Source of the DNA: Deroplatys truncata
Lineage: Eukaryota > Arthropoda > Insecta > Mantodea > Mantidae
Assembly (NCBI GenBank): GCA_030765065.1
Contig: CM060977.1
Coordinates: forward strand, 126,484,295-126,548,294
Length of the DNA stretch: 64,000 nt
Direction of reading: 5' to 3'
Position numbers and translations under genes: made by a program. Positions 33,173 to 45,501 of the stretch are shown here, in pieces. Numbering within the stretch: the first letter of the stretch is position 1; the number at the start of each line of letters is the position of its first letter. The notes beneath the pieces were generated by a model, which saw only the letters and a list, made by a program, of their open reading frames with translations, did not search any database and was not told the origin of the DNA.

Positions 33173-33976
33173 TAGGATAGTTAAATTATATTCGAACCCA
33201 CTCGCGGTCTCTCTACTGCGCGAGACAGCCGGCAGTCGCCGGGGAAATTACGCCGGCAGAGGCGGACTAAAATCCTTACCTTATAATAGATGCTGGAAAT
33301 GTTGACCTTCTGCTCTCAAACTGGCAGCATATCTCGTTTGAATATTCTCGCTTACTCTCCAAAGCGCATCAGCAGGAATTCTTGTGATTTCTTGCACAAT
33401 GTTTTCTCTAAGTTCCTGCAGTGAGCAAGGATTGGACCCTATTATCGATATTCTTTGATCAAGCAATAAATGCAGAGCGATATCAGAGGTTAATTCTGAG
33501 GCTATTTTGCAATCATTTGACAGAAGAAGAGAAATCGTATTATTGGTTCCAGCAAAATTCTGCAACAGCACATATGGCTGCCGAATCATTACATGCGATA
33601 ACAGAGTGTTTGATGTCGGAATTATTAGTGTTGGTTTGTGGCTCCTGCATCCTCCTGACCTAACGAGTTGTGATTTTTATTAATGAGGTTCTTTTAAAGA
33701 CAAAGTGTATCGTTCCAATGCTTGTACACTATAGAAACTTAGAGAAAACATTGTGCAAGAAATCACAAGAATTCCTGCTACTGAGGTTCAGAGAGTGAGC
33801 GAGAATATTTACACGAGATATGCTGCCTGTTTGAGAGTAGGTAAACATTTCCAGCATCTATTATAAGGTAAGGATTTTAGTTCGCCTCTGGCAGCGTAAT
33901 TTCCCCGGCGACTGCCGCCTGTCTCGCGCAGTAGAGAGAGGCCGCGAGTGGGTTCCAATATAATTTAACTACCCTA
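33173..33976 (+). mobile_element. fold-back Tc1/mariner-type element with long inverted arms, 804 bp
   Basis: Bases 33173 to about 33405 match the reverse complement of about 33740-33976, including the end taggatagttaaattatatt and the GC-rich block 'cggcagtcgccggggaaat'. TA lies at 33171-33172 and 33977-33978. Both arms contain the transposase C-terminus, so the left arm carries it in reverse. The palindrome therefore arose by copying coding sequence into the arms and is not an ordinary terminal repeat. Confidence 0.8.
33421..33866 (+). pseudogene. DDE transposase C-terminal half, broken
   Basis: The plus frame from 33421 shows ERYQRLILRLFCNHL and WFQQNSATAHMAAESL. The family has QQDGAT with the second catalytic D; here it reads QQN (AAT at 33556-33558), so the active site is lost. 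A frame break follows near 33640-33690. A later frame carries ENIVQEITRIPA-like and RVSENI-like sequence and ends KHFQHLL before TAA 33864. An inverted copy of the tail lies at 33290-33405. Confidence 0.75.
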
Positions 33977-35137
33977 TATTATGACCTTTTAACACGTCTT
34001 ACAACATAGATGTAGCTACCTGGATACAACGTTTAAATACGTTTTTGTAACTCTTATTGCATGGGCCTGTCCTTAAAGCTTGTGGTGAGGCCTAACAGAA
34101 AGTAAGTAGAGGGATTTCAAGTATAGCTTGTTTACGATTTGTTTTTGTAATAATGTGCTTAAGATATCCACGTTTTTCATTGTACATCGTCGTGAATGCT
34201 TTAGTATGTCTGAAACGTACAATAGAGTTCTAGCACCTCTCATGTTCTCCGAGTAGATATTCTCTGTAAGACTACAGATTAACTAATCTTAGAGAAGCCC
34301 ACTGTTGGTTCAGGTCCAAAAAAATAGTATCTTATGTCGTTCCTTGGCAGCCTCGTCCGTTCTTTAGTTGCCTTGAGTCCCTATATGTCCTGGGACCCAT
34401 TTCAGTTGACTGATGTATGGGCGGCCAGAGTTTTCTGAGCAGTGAGCAGTATAGACTTAACGGAGTGGTCGACTTAACTATCACGACTTTTTATTTTGTC
34501 AAATGCATTTTCATAAGTGCAATAGGTGCTTTAGAATTGCACTTTTTTCAATTTCATGCACAATAAAGTGTACTAAAATGGATAATCTGGCACATCTCTG
34601 ATTGTTCCCTACTATATGAGAAATATCTAAGGCACTTGTTTAAAATACAGCTTTGTAACGAAGACAGATTCTGTTGTCTATTTTGAATAAGGATTGGCAT
34701 GGTTTGTTCTTTAACGAAATTATGCCATTTTAGACTTTAAGCAAATTAATGCTTTGAATTTAAATGAATATCAAAATATTTAATAAATTCGAAATTTTGC
34801 CAACATTTCCCTTTGTTTTTCTGCTCTGGCAATGGATGCTGAGATCACCAGTTAACATCGCTTTGTCCGTCCGCCCGGCATGACACAATTCCATGACACA
34901 TTTCAGTTTTGCCTATGTATGTAGGTGCATAGGTCAATGGGGAGACTAGTATGCGGTTTTTTATGCATGCTGCTCATAAAAAAATTAAGAGAGAAAAAAA
35001 CTACCGTTAAACATGGGTTTTAAATAAATAATTTCTAATAAAAATACATAAAGTGGTGTTATAAAACGACATTTTGTTAAGTTAGGTCTATGCCTACTTT
35101 TTTGCAAAGCAATGAAGAGTAACAAGATATGCTCGAC
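33977..35137. other. non-coding, nothing recognised
   Basis: No feature supported. Confidence 0.4.
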
Positions 35138-35300
35138 TAACTTGATGGTCTGGTGGTTAGCATGCCGGCCTCCTAATCCAAAGGTCCCGGGTTCGATTCC
35201 CGGCTGGAAGGTGGGAATTTTCCTTTAGCCAGGATTATTCGCTGCTCTCCCAAAGTGTCTGGAAGTGTGAATATGTGTGTATGTGTGTGTGAATTTAAAA
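35138..35300 (+). mobile_element. tRNA-derived SINE (short class)
   Basis: A-box region tggtctggtggttagcatg and perfect B box gggttcgattcccgg at tRNA spacing. The body 'ggtgggaattttcctttagcc' with 'gtctggaagtgtgaa' is shared with copies at 43183-43310 (plus) and 37868-38035 (minus). The tail is TG-rich. The body beyond the B box and the lack of a paired acceptor stem argue against a tRNA gene. Confidence 0.85.
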
Positions 35301-36136
35301 GATAACCCAAAGATTAACAGGAACAAGTGAACATCATTGTCAGTGAGCAATTGTTCTAAAGGCAAAAGCTGGCGATATAACCTAGAAGTTAAGGAAATCC
35401 CCATCGGTGAAAATACTAAAATGTGCATATCTTGCCCTATCAACATCAAACTTTTATCTAATAATTTGCATGTACTCTACAAATAAAATACTAAAATTGG
35501 AAACTATGAGTTAAATGGTTATTGCAATTGTAATATTTACTAAAAGTTTATGTTCTAATTTTGTACTTTTTCAAAATGGTCCTCGTGAACGAACAATTAA
35601 GATTCCTAGCTCAAAATGTAATGTCTACACCACTTATGCAAATAAAAAATCTTATTGGCCGTTTTTGGGAAATATTCATTAGTTTGGCTTTAAAAAATTC
35701 TGAAACATGAATGTCATGTATCCCCTCATTTTCTGCAGTAGGTATTAGATAAAATATTTAATAGCACAACCAATATGCATTAATAAACAAGTCCAAATCA
35801 TTTCTTTGTTGGATACTTAACCACCAGTACTGCAAATTTCAGGAAAATTAGTTGAGATTTGCATCAAGTGGAGCAATTTGAATATTACAACACACTGAAA
35901 AACAAGTATTGGAGAAAATCAATATTTAAAAATTGGAGTACCCAGTAAATGCATTCGTACCAACATTAAAATTTTTGAATTACTTCATAAGTATTAGGCT
36001 TTCATAAAGTTGAAATCAGAACATTAAACTATAAATTACAAACACCAAACAGAATGTAATACCAAAATTCTGAAAATCGATTTTTGGCAAGTTTTGGATA
36101 AAATTTCACCGACGGGTTACGCGGCATGGAAATGAA
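35301..36136. other. non-coding, nothing recognised
   Basis: AT-rich unique sequence. Confidence 0.4.
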
Positions 36137-36993
36137 AAATTCTGATGTGTTACACTCACATGACTTTCTCTACTCTGGTACAAACTATTTCTACAAACGC
36201 TTATTCTCCATATGCTTCATGTTAATCGAGATATCAAACTGATAATCTTATTGATAATTTTCTTGTAGATGCAAGGGGAATTGGTAGGCTTTAAGCGATA
36301 GTCAAATATTTTAAGAGCTGGTTGCTATGTGGAGTATTCCATTCTCTTTGCATTACTAGGAAAAAAACGAAAAGAAAAATGAATAACGAATTTCCATTTA
36401 GAAAAAGTATAAGCATTGGAAAATTTAAGGGAATAACAAGCAATATCTCGAAAATGGTTCACTCAAAAAAAAAATAATAAACAAATGAATATGTCATAAA
36501 TTGTGTATTTTAACGTGATCTACATGTTTTGTGTAGTAAAATTTTGTCCATTTCTTATGGTTTACCAGTTATGCAAAAGTCGTTCACAGTGAAGAATACT
36601 TTGGAGACATTCCCAGAAAATTCGAGATATACATTTCATTTGTCATGAAAATATCTTAAAAATATGATATTTTAATCAAATTCGTTAGAGCCATTTTTGA
36701 GAAAATTAAAATTTCGAAAAATGTTCCATGTAAAGGGTAATCTGGGGTAAGGGGATTTTCTTGAAAACCTTTGTGTCGCATCTCTGGAATATACTGAACC
36801 TAAATACGAAGTTTGGTGTTTATCCGACTGTTTGTTTCTGAGTTATGCTGTTCACAGACATACACACGTACATGTTTCTAAAAATGCTTTTTTTGTATAC
36901 AGGAGATCTCAAAACATGTATTTCCGGTGAAATTTCGGTATCGAATTTTTGTGTGGAATGCAATACTTCCCCTACGTAGTAGAGAAAGTAAAA
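36137..36993 (-). repeat. TTTCTCTAC-family repeat, full copy
   Basis: Runs from tctgatgtgttacactcaca to gtagtagagaaagtaaaaat. Very similar to the copies at 18.0 and 38.2 kb over its length, so one of the younger copies. Confidence 0.9.
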
Positions 36994-37328
36994 ATTAGTT
37001 TTTGTGCCCTTGTTTATAAACTTCTCTTATTTTGATGTGAAAGAAGTTCACAGAAAATGTTTGGAAACATTTCAAATTTCATGAAAACTGCATGAATTTA
37101 AGCATATTTGATTAGGAGTGCCTCTCTTGCGATTTAAGGATAATTTTTCCAAATATCCAAATTGTGTGATACGTTTTACATATTCTACCACATTATTATC
37201 GACACAAAGTGAATGCAGTTGAATTTAAAACTACATAATGAATATTTAAAATTTTGTTACTTTTAAAGGCATAGTTCGTAACCATATTAGTCAAACGAAC
37301 ACTAACACCAGCACTGAGATTATATCTA

Positions 37329-37690
37329 TTATTTTTGCCAGAAAGATGTCCGCACACACTTTTTATTGCCCATTTGTAATTGAAGATTATTGTCTTCGAA
37401 AATGCCCGGGAGAAATACCACATAGTACGCCGACAGTACCTTCCAAAAACGAAGGCTTCCGAGGGCAACACATGACCGAGGACACGAGTGTGGCAGTAGC
37501 AATAATTGAAAAGGGCCAAGGCGTGCCTTGCCGTGCCTCACGCGCACTTCCTGTGCTAATGGGAGCTGCAGGGTGATAATGTCCGGTCCCGTCACGAACA
37601 CTCCCCTGCACGACATCCAGCTCTCCGGGTTTGGAACTCGGTAACATTAATTCCTTGTTTGTAATCACCCGAGCTCCTAATTAAGAGCTC
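37329..37690. other. GC-richer island with overlapping ORFs on both strands
   Basis: About 350 bp is clearly GC-richer than the flanks and open on both strands (37346-37576 plus; 37387-37668, 37329-37616 and 37196-37519 minus). I recognise no domain. It could be a conserved exon, a promoter/CpG island or an unrecognised repeat. Confidence 0.3.
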
Positions 37691-37867
37691 CGTTTAAGAA
37701 TATCGTGGAAGACAAACTCATACAAGGACATCTTGTATACATAGCATTCGTTTTTCAGAAGCTACAGCATTTATTGTTTTCATTTATAGTCCACCTTTAA
37801 CTGCAATGGTCATATCGGTGGCCTTTTGGAAGATATTCGGGAATGGTGTTAACTCGTATACAATCAT

Positions 37868-38035
37868 TAGATTTTTGGTTACATTCACACTCTCACTCTC
37901 ACTCATACTTCCAAACTCTGGGGAGGTTAGGGAGTAATCTTGGCTACAGAAAAATTCCCCATCCCAAAGCCGGGAATCGAACGTGGCACCCCTCTGCACA
38001 GCAGGCAGGTTCTCTACCGACTGAGCTACGAATTC
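37868..38035 (-). mobile_element. tRNA-derived SINE (short class)
   Basis: On the minus strand: tagctcagtcggtagagaac (A box) and 'cgttcgattcccgg' (B box), then 'tggggaatttttctgtagcc' and 'ccagagtttggaagtatgag'. Same body as the copies at 35.1 and 43.2 kb. Confidence 0.8.
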
Positions 38036-38176
38036 AGCCTATATTATTTAACTATAACATGAACTTATCTGCCATTATTGAAAGAGCGTTTCTGACATAC
38101 TGATACACTCATTACAATATCATATATACCTTTCCAACAACATCATTGTTGCTTACAATTTTGTAAGATCAGATCA

Positions 38177-39023
38177 AAAAATCTGATGTTTTACACTCAC
38201 ATGGCTTTCTCTACTCTTGTACAATCTATTTTTACAAACGCCTATTCTCCATATGCTTCATGTTAATCGAGATATCGAGATGTCAATCTTATTGCTAATT
38301 TTCTTGTAGATGCAAGGGGAATATGATAGGTTTTAAGTGATAGTCAAATATTTTATCGCTGGTTGCTATGCGGCGCATTCCATTCTCTTTGCATGTCCAG
38401 GGCAAAAAAATGAATAACGAATTTGAGAAAAAGTATAAGTATTGGAAAATTTAAGGGAATAACAAGCAATATCTCGAAAACGGTTCACTCGACTACAAAA
38501 ATGTATATGACATAAATTGTGTATTTTAACGCGATCTACATTTTGTGTGTAGTAAAAGTTTGTCTATCTCTTATGGTTTACCAGTTATGCAAAAGTCGTT
38601 CACAATGAAGAATACTTTTGGAGACATTCCCAGAAAATTCAAGACATACATTTTATTTGTCATAAAAATATCTTAAATATATGATATTTTAATCAAAATC
38701 GTTAGAGCCATTTTTGAGAAAATTAAAATTTTCGAAAAATCTACCATGTAAAGGGTAATCTGATGTGGGGGAATTTTCTTGAAAACGTTCGCGTCGCATC
38801 CTTGGAAGATACTGAACCTAAATACCAAGTTTGGTGTTTATCCGACTGTTCGTTTCTGAGTTATGCTGTTCACAGACAGACACACACGGACATGTTTCCA
38901 AAAATGCTTTTTTTTGGATTCAGGGTGTCTCAATACATGTATTTCTGGTGAAATCTCGGTATCGAATTTTTGGGTGGAATACAATACTTCCCCTACTTAC
39001 TGTACGTAGTAGAGAAAGTAAAA
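38177..39023 (-). repeat. TTTCTCTAC-family repeat, full copy
   Basis: Runs from atctgatgttttacactcac to gtagagaaagtaaaaatatt; short CA tract at about 38875-38890. Confidence 0.9.
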
Positions 39024-40189
39024 ATATTATAATGTTTAATAATTATTAGTGACAAGTGTTAAAAGTGCAGTTTTATTTTTTCGAGTAGGAATCTTTGCGG
39101 AGCGAGTATAGCAATTCTATGAGAAAAATAAAACATCTTTTAACGTGCGATACAATATAGGCAATATTTTTATATAGCCTAGAATATTAAATTATAAAGT
39201 ATCCAACTAAAATGTATATGAAAATAAAAGTACACAATGGTCTGTTGTAGTTTAGCCTTCGTAGTTGTTTGACTTTCCCAATATTAGTGCCCACAACATG
39301 ATGATATTATTAGTGTGAGTGACTCGTATAACTACTTTGTTTGTTTCAGAGAAAGCCATGTGAATGTAACACATCAAATGTTTTTTTAATGCCTGCGTAG
39401 CAAAACGCAGGTTGTTCTGTTACAACAGCTTAATTATTTAGCCGTGGCATCTTTTATCACAAGAAACAAGCAATACAATAAATTTGCATGAGAAACTTAA
39501 AAGTGTAAAATGATATCTTAAAACCCACATGGATTTCTCCGGTATGTTCGTTTGAAACGATTATTTTGGACAAATCCTTTAGAGACACGCCTTCCAATTC
39601 CATTACCCACGTGAAACGAAAATCTGGTCGGAACATGGAAATGATCGCATAGCTTTGGAAGTACATTCATCCGTTTAAGTTGACCAAACAACGAAAAGGT
39701 AGCAAACAAGAGAGAAGCGATCACTGATCCGAGAGAGTTGAACTGAAGTGGGAGGGGTCGTTTGCGATTCAGTACAATAGAGATTAGTGCTGTTAACACT
39801 ACAGATGAAACAATAGACGAAGGTTTTTAGATACAACAGTTGCTTCTTCATGGAGGATAATACGTATCACCAAAACGGCACAAATATGAAAACAATGCTG
39901 AACTGAAGTTAACCAATGAACTGTTATAATATATCCTGGATTTTCAGATATCGCTATTGAAACTGAAATGTGAAAACACTTTATGCAGCGGGTCCAGACC
40001 CGGCGAAGGGCGATTAATTTTTACTGGCGAAAAAATTCTTAGCTTGGCTTGCTTCGAAAGGGTAGTAAAGCCGGTGATCCCGTGTCGTAGATTTACGGCA
40101 CGTGAAAGAATCTCAAGCCTGATAAAGAGAACTCTGAACAAAATTTCCGGTCCTTCACGCCCAATATAGAATGAAACGCTAGGATATAG
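39024..40189. other. non-coding; small TTTCTCTAC-family tail at about 39350-39380
   Basis: 'gagaaagccatgtgaatgt' 'aacacatcaaa' near 39350 is the family 3' end alone. ORFs at 39457-39799 lack recognisable features. Confidence 0.4.
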
Positions 40190-40191
40190 TA

Positions 40192-41568
40192 CACTACCGT
40201 TTGTGAAAATTGCAACACCAAAAAGAATTTCCCGAATATCTCCAAACTTGGTGGAAGTGTAGAAGAGTGTGCAAGTAATAAATGATTAGGTTTGCAGAGA
40301 GATGGGGTACACGTAGGCCGAGCAGAGTCCTCTCGTGTCGGTGCGACAAGGTCAGTGTTGCGCCCAGTGTGGTCAGTGCAGAGCTGTTCAAACAAGGTGG
40401 AAACAATAAAGTGAGTGCCAGTATGCCTCGTTGACGTCAAAGGGAGCCATATCGGCATGTGAGTGAGTTCGAACGGGGCAGAATGATCGGTCTCCGGGAA
40501 GTGGGTTTCTCATACCGTGACATTTAGGCTCGTACAGGGTATGCTGCTACGATAGTGATGCGTGTGTGGAAGCAGTGGATAGATGGAGGTCGTACGCAGC
40601 GAAGAGCGGGCACTGGACCACGGAACATGACCATAGCATGGGATGACCGTAATCTTGTCCGCATGGTCATAACGTACCGTACATCTTCATCCACAGTGTT
40701 GGCTCGACGCTGGAGCACAGCAACAGTGTGAACTTGTCTGCATCAACGGTTTGTCGCCGCCTGCTGCAGGTTGGACTGGTTGCATGCATGCCATTACGTC
40801 GGCTTCCATTGTCCAGAAACCACAAGCTCCTCCGACTGCAATTGGCACGTGAACACCGTCACTGGAGTGCTGAGTGGCAAAATGTAGTCCCGCTTCAACG
40901 TGTCTACTGTGATGGCCGCATACTTGTCCGGCGGTAACGTGGTGAGCGCAACCTGGAAGGCTGCATTGTTGAGCTGCATAGCGGACAAACAAAACCGGTT
41001 TGGGGCGCCATTGGTTACAAGAACCGATCTCGCCTCCTACGAATTGAGGGCACTTTGAACAGCAACCGGTACCTAACGGTGGTTGTAGAGCCTGAGGTAC
41101 TCCTCCTACTTCAGGCATCTCCACAGGCCATATTTCAACAGGACAATGCCCGGCCACATATTGTGAGAAATGTACAAGCCTTCTTCGAAGAGTGACGGGT
41201 ACCATTGCTTCCCTGGTCTGCACGTTCGCCTTACATGTCGCCCATCGAACATGTCTGGGATATGGTTGGTCGGCACCTGGTGTGTCACGATCCTCCAGTA
41301 ACTAGTTTCACGGATTTGTGGGCCCGAATACAAACTGCGTGGAGGGAAATCCCTCAGGAACTTATTCAGAGCCTTTTTATTCAATGCCACGGCGTATAGC
41401 GGCTCTAAGTGCAGCGCACGGAGGCCACACCAGTTAGGGCTCAAAGGTCATATATAGATTTGAAAAGTTTATCCTTTTTGTTACTGGTCATGTACCTAAT
41501 CTGTGGTATTAAATTCCTTGAATTCATGCGTTTCCTTCTTGGTGTTGCAATTTTCACAAACGGCAGTG
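40192..41568 (+). mobile_element. Tc1-like transposon, 1377 bp, TA target duplication
   Basis: The left end cactaccgtttgtgaaaatt and the reverse complement of the right end (cactgccgtttgtgaaaatt) match nearly perfectly for about 30 bases. TA lies at 40190-40191 and 41569-41570. A decayed transposase is on the plus strand. The well-preserved ends suggest a younger insertion than the 20.6-kb element. Confidence 0.93.
40440..41399 (+). pseudogene. Tc1-like transposase, broken
   Basis: N-terminal remnant near 40460 reads SEFERGRMIGLREVGFSYRD (HTH), interrupted by a stop. Later pieces include RHWSAEWQNVVPLQRVYCDG, then QQDNARPHIVRNVQAFFEE (second catalytic D). After a stop come LLPWSARSPYMSPIEHVW (third catalytic E) and IPQELIQSLF near the C-terminus. 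The first catalytic block (DESRF in the family) could not be found. Several frameshifts and stops make it dead. Confidence 0.88.
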
Positions 41569-41570
41569 TA

Positions 41571-43182
41571 GTTAAAACAGCGTCTATAAATAAAACTCAA
41601 TTTAATTTTATCCACTGAGATGATATCGCTCATGATCAATGAAGCCCAATCTTGTCTCTTAAGAGCTGATGATGTCACATTGTCCTTTTTTTGTGCAGTT
41701 TGAGTGGCGCAAAACTGCGGCGGTCATCAACGCTACCCGCTAGCTATAAACTTATTCAAGTCAGTGCATCAATACAATAAAAACAAAACAAGTACAAGTC
41801 AACTCAGATTACAAAAGCAGCTCTAGTTATATAGATAATCATATTCTGATACAAAACCAATACAGTCAGAGCATTCACAGAGAGAAACACCAGCAGTTCA
41901 AAAATAGAAATAGTAAATCAACAAATGCAAAAATTAAGCAATAGAAATCTCACAGAATATGGCAAATAAGAACTAACCCTGAGCAAATGTAAACGTACAA
42001 TGCAATTCTCTACACAGTTATAAAAACAATAACACACGAGAAACTTCCTTCCTTAATAATTCAATTAATTCCAATCACAAACATAAGTAAATCATGACTT
42101 AAAATAATTAATTTATTATATCTATAACACCACAAATCATAACTTTATTATAATCTATTTAAGTACAATTTTTATTTAAAATCAAATCAATACATAATGC
42201 TAAAAGTGCAGTTGTATTGATGAGAGGAATTTAAAGAGCATTAAAACTGTCCATACAAGGCACCAACCTCGAAACCGAGTTCAAGTAACACTTGCCTCCT
42301 CGCCACTCCAGCACCAAAATCATCCCAGAACATCAACGTATCCAGAAACTCCTTCACCACTCTCTCCTTCCAAACTCTCACGAAAACTCTTCCCTGTCAA
42401 CTCGCCCTTTCCTCCACAGATGTGTACACGGAAAGTATAGTCACATTTCGAAATTGTACCTTAAGTCTATTTTACACAATCCTTTATTAACGGGGTCTAA
42501 CTCTATTAGGCTCTTCTTTATCCCCTTTACGATAATAAATCCTATCTTGTGTAGTCCAGGCTCAGTTGATCCACAATACAGTAATGTGTAATCCTGTTTA
42601 TCTATTCTTCCTTTTCTGCTCCAACGTTTTTCTTGCAACGCTACTGTTCAGCCAATATCTTAAGAGTTATTTGCCACTGCTTTCGTTTTTCCAGGTCATA
42701 ACATAGTTTGAACATTCCAAGTCGCCAACAACAAATCAACCGTCTTAATAAGGTTTCTGCAAGTGGTGCTGAGAGCCTCATGCTTAACGCCAACCTGGAG
42801 ACAGGGTGGACTGGTTATACCCCCAAACACTCGGTGGCTCAAGTACCTCGGGGTTGCCACTCCCGTACTCATCAAGGTGAGCCCCTGAGGGCCACATTGT
42901 CCCTTACTCCTTCGTTTTGCATTATGAAGCATTTCTCCTTCACTCATTCACTGACGTCTGGCCACAATGGCATGTTACAAGGTAACCAAACATTGGAGTT
43001 TGGACAATCCATGACAACCACATGAATGAGTCATAGTTCCGCGAACAATGCATGGGGGTAAATCCACCCTTCCCTGTTTCGCTTAAGGTTGGGCATCACT
43101 GCTATAGGCGTTCAACTGTCTCGCCTATTTTCAGTTTCTCTTATTATTAGTAGACAAACTAAACTGGACTGGACTGCTTCAG
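41571..43182. other. non-coding; possible LINE trace at about 42700-42790 (minus)
   Basis: AT-rich sequence. On the minus strand near 42710-42740 a short LLATWNVQTML resembles the start of a LINE endonuclease domain, but it stops at once. ORF 42292-42591 has no recognised domain. Confidence 0.35.
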
Positions 43183-43310
43183 CGGTCAGATGGTCAGCGT
43201 TCCGGCTTCTTAACCCAACGGTACCGGATTCGATTCCCGGCGGGGCGGGGAATTTTTCTTTAACCAAAATCATTCCCAATCCCCCACAGAGTCTGGAAGT
43301 GTATGATAAA
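43183..43310 (+). mobile_element. tRNA-derived SINE (short class)
   Basis: A-box region agatggtcagcgttccgg, B box ggattcgattcccgg, then 'ggcggggaatttttctttaa' and 'agagtctggaagtgtatga', shared with 35.1 kb and, reversed, 37.9 kb. Confidence 0.8.
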
Positions 43311-44045
43311 AGAAGTTATAGTGGACCATACAAATCAAACAATAATAAAAAATCTGAAGGGAAGGAAGCTTTAGTGTATGAATTTATATGCATAAATAAG
43401 TTAAATTGGATACTAATACAAAGTAAAATTATGACTTAAAAATGCTACTTATATGCTACTATAGACATATAAGTGGATACAGAATGAACTAAATGACAAA
43501 TAAACAAGCAAAACATGCAACGCCAACTTCAGTTGGGGAGCAGAATTTAGAAAGAAAAATCACCCCATAATCATGCACCAAGATGGAATATGTTCTTTGG
43601 TTTTAAAAGCCTGAAACAGCAAATTTTGTATTGATTATGCAATATTTACGTGAAATATTCAATTTTACCACTAACTACTTGTGTCCTTTATCAAAGCGGA
43701 CGTACGGCATGCATCAAGAGGGGACACAAGTCCCCCCGGCAGTCAATTGTCATTGTGTAAATGCTTTCATTAATGTTAAATTATGTTACCCATTTTGTCC
43801 TGTACACAGTGTTTCCAGCCAAGCTGCTTTCATCGGCGACATGCGCCATATAAATAAAAGTGTATTGATATTGCTGTAGCACATATCTGATGTGGTGATT
43901 TTCTCTACACATTGTAGATATATACACGTTGTAGATATAAGAGGGATACATTAAGTTTGAGCGGTATTCAATGCTTGTAATGGCTTTGAAATTCTGTTGT
44001 CTTCGCGTGCCACGAGATAAAAACAAATAACGACTTAGCAGTTGA
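43311..44045. other. non-coding; weak TTTCTCTAC-family trace at about 43965-44040
   Basis: 'tggctttgaaattctgttgt' and 'aacaaataacgact' resemble part of the family in reverse orientation. The rest is unrecognised. Confidence 0.4.
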
Positions 44046-44837
44046 AAAAGATAATGTGTTATATTCACATGACTTTCCCCAACCTCTAGCGCTCATTAGC
44101 GGGTATACAGATTATTCTTATGAAATTTTATTTACCTATCTACTTCATTTTAATCGAGATAAACCTTTTCGAAAATAGTTGCATTACACATTTCGTTATA
44201 GATACAAAGGAAATAGCGATAGTCAGATAATTTAGAACTGGACGCTATATGCTACCCTTACAATTCTATACTCTTTCCATATCGCGAGAAACAGCTGTAA
44301 ATCAACAGGGCTTTAAAACAATGACCAAGTATTGAACAATTCGAATCATTTATAACAAATATCTAGGAAATGGCTGATGAAAAAAAGTGTCATTTGAAAT
44401 AAAATGTGTGTTTTAAAGAGATCTGCAATTTTTGTGTAGTACGTTTTCGTCTATCGCTTAACGTTTACCAGTTGAACAAGATTATACAAAATTCCTTCCG
44501 AATAAAAACGAATTTTAATTCAAGATATGAATTTTATGTCAATATCTTTAATAATGGTATTTTATTCAAAATTGTCAAAGCAATTGTTTAGAAAATAAAA
44601 AAATTCCAAAAATGTTCCATATAAAGGGTGTTTGGGGTGGGGGATTTTTTTAAAAATATTATTATTGCATGTTTCAGAGGTAATGAACCTAAGTACAAGT
44701 ATGGTATTTATACGGCTTTGTGTTTTTGAGTTATGTTGTTCACACAGGCCTTTTTCTAAACATGCTTCTTTTTATTCAGGGGTCTCAAAACATGTATTTA
44801 CGGTAAAATCAGGATATCGAATTTAAGGTGAAATATC

Positions 44838-44872
<35 letters not shown>

Positions 44873-44900
44873 GTACGTGGTAGAGAAAGTAAAAACAATA
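44046..44900 (-). repeat. TTTCTCTAC-family repeat with (TC)n
   Basis: Runs from aatgtgttatattcacatga to gtggtagagaaagtaaaaac. A perfect (TC)n tract lies at about 44838-44870 near the 5' end, where other copies read 'atacttcccctac'. Confidence 0.8.
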
Positions 44901-44914
44901 ACCTAGTTGACAAT

Positions 44915-45447
44915 TCAAACCAACAATAAAGAATATCTCGGAAATGGCTAATAGCCCAAGAAATTTTTATTAGGCGCAAATTGTGTATTTTAACGATAAC
45001 TAAACATTTGTGTAGCTTTTGTATATCTTGTACAGTTTACTACTTATAGGAAATTCATTCGGAATGAAAAGGACTTTTCACTTTATTCGCAGAACTTTTA
45101 GGGTATACATTTTACTTATTACTTAAAATATAATATTTTAATAAAAACTTGTAGCAATTTTTGGGGAAGTAAAAAATAACGGATTTTTTTCTACGTAAAG
45201 GACAGCTTGGGGTGGGGGATTTTCTTGAAAATCGTGTGGCATGCTTGAAAGATACGAACTTAATTTAATCGATTTTTCGTTTGTGAGCTGTGTTGTTCTC
45301 ATACGCACACACACAGACAGACAACCTTTTTCTAAAAATGTTTTTTTTGGATTCATGGAGCCCCAAAGTTATATTTATAGTGAAATATCGGTATCGAATT
45401 CTTGAAATGCAGTACATACTTACCCTACTTACGTAAGGAAAGTAAAC
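44915..45447 (-). repeat. TTTCTCTAC-family repeat, 3'-truncated
   Basis: From 'acaataaagaatatctcgga' to 'cttacgtaaggaaagtaaac'. It directly abuts the SINE into which the large palindromic element inserted. Confidence 0.75.
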
Positions 45448-45501
45448 GTTACAAGGTACTGACGAAAGGAAGGGGCCCCCAAAACCGGGGCAGAGCACCG
45501 C
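45448..45501 (-). mobile_element. SINE, left part, split by the Polinton-like element
   Basis: 'gttacaaggtactgacga' ... 'ccggggcagagcaccgc' matches the same part of the SINEs at 4935 and 16266. The SINE resumes at 61444 with caccgcatacagaccattcg, exactly as in the uninterrupted 4.9-kb copy (gcagagcaccgcatacagac). Confidence 0.9.
45496..45501 (+). repeat. target site duplication CACCGC (left)
   Basis: The six bases are repeated at 61444-61449 and occur once in the uninterrupted SINE. Six base pairs is the Polinton/Maverick duplication length. Confidence 0.9.

Noticed and set aside
35138..35240. tRNA gene (good A and B boxes)
   Set aside because: The same tRNA-like head is attached to a shared non-tRNA body in three places and no acceptor stem pairs, so it is a SINE.
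42696..42947. LINE endonuclease start (LLATWNVQTML)
   Set aside because: One short motif followed at once by a stop; no further endonuclease motifs, so only a trace is noted.
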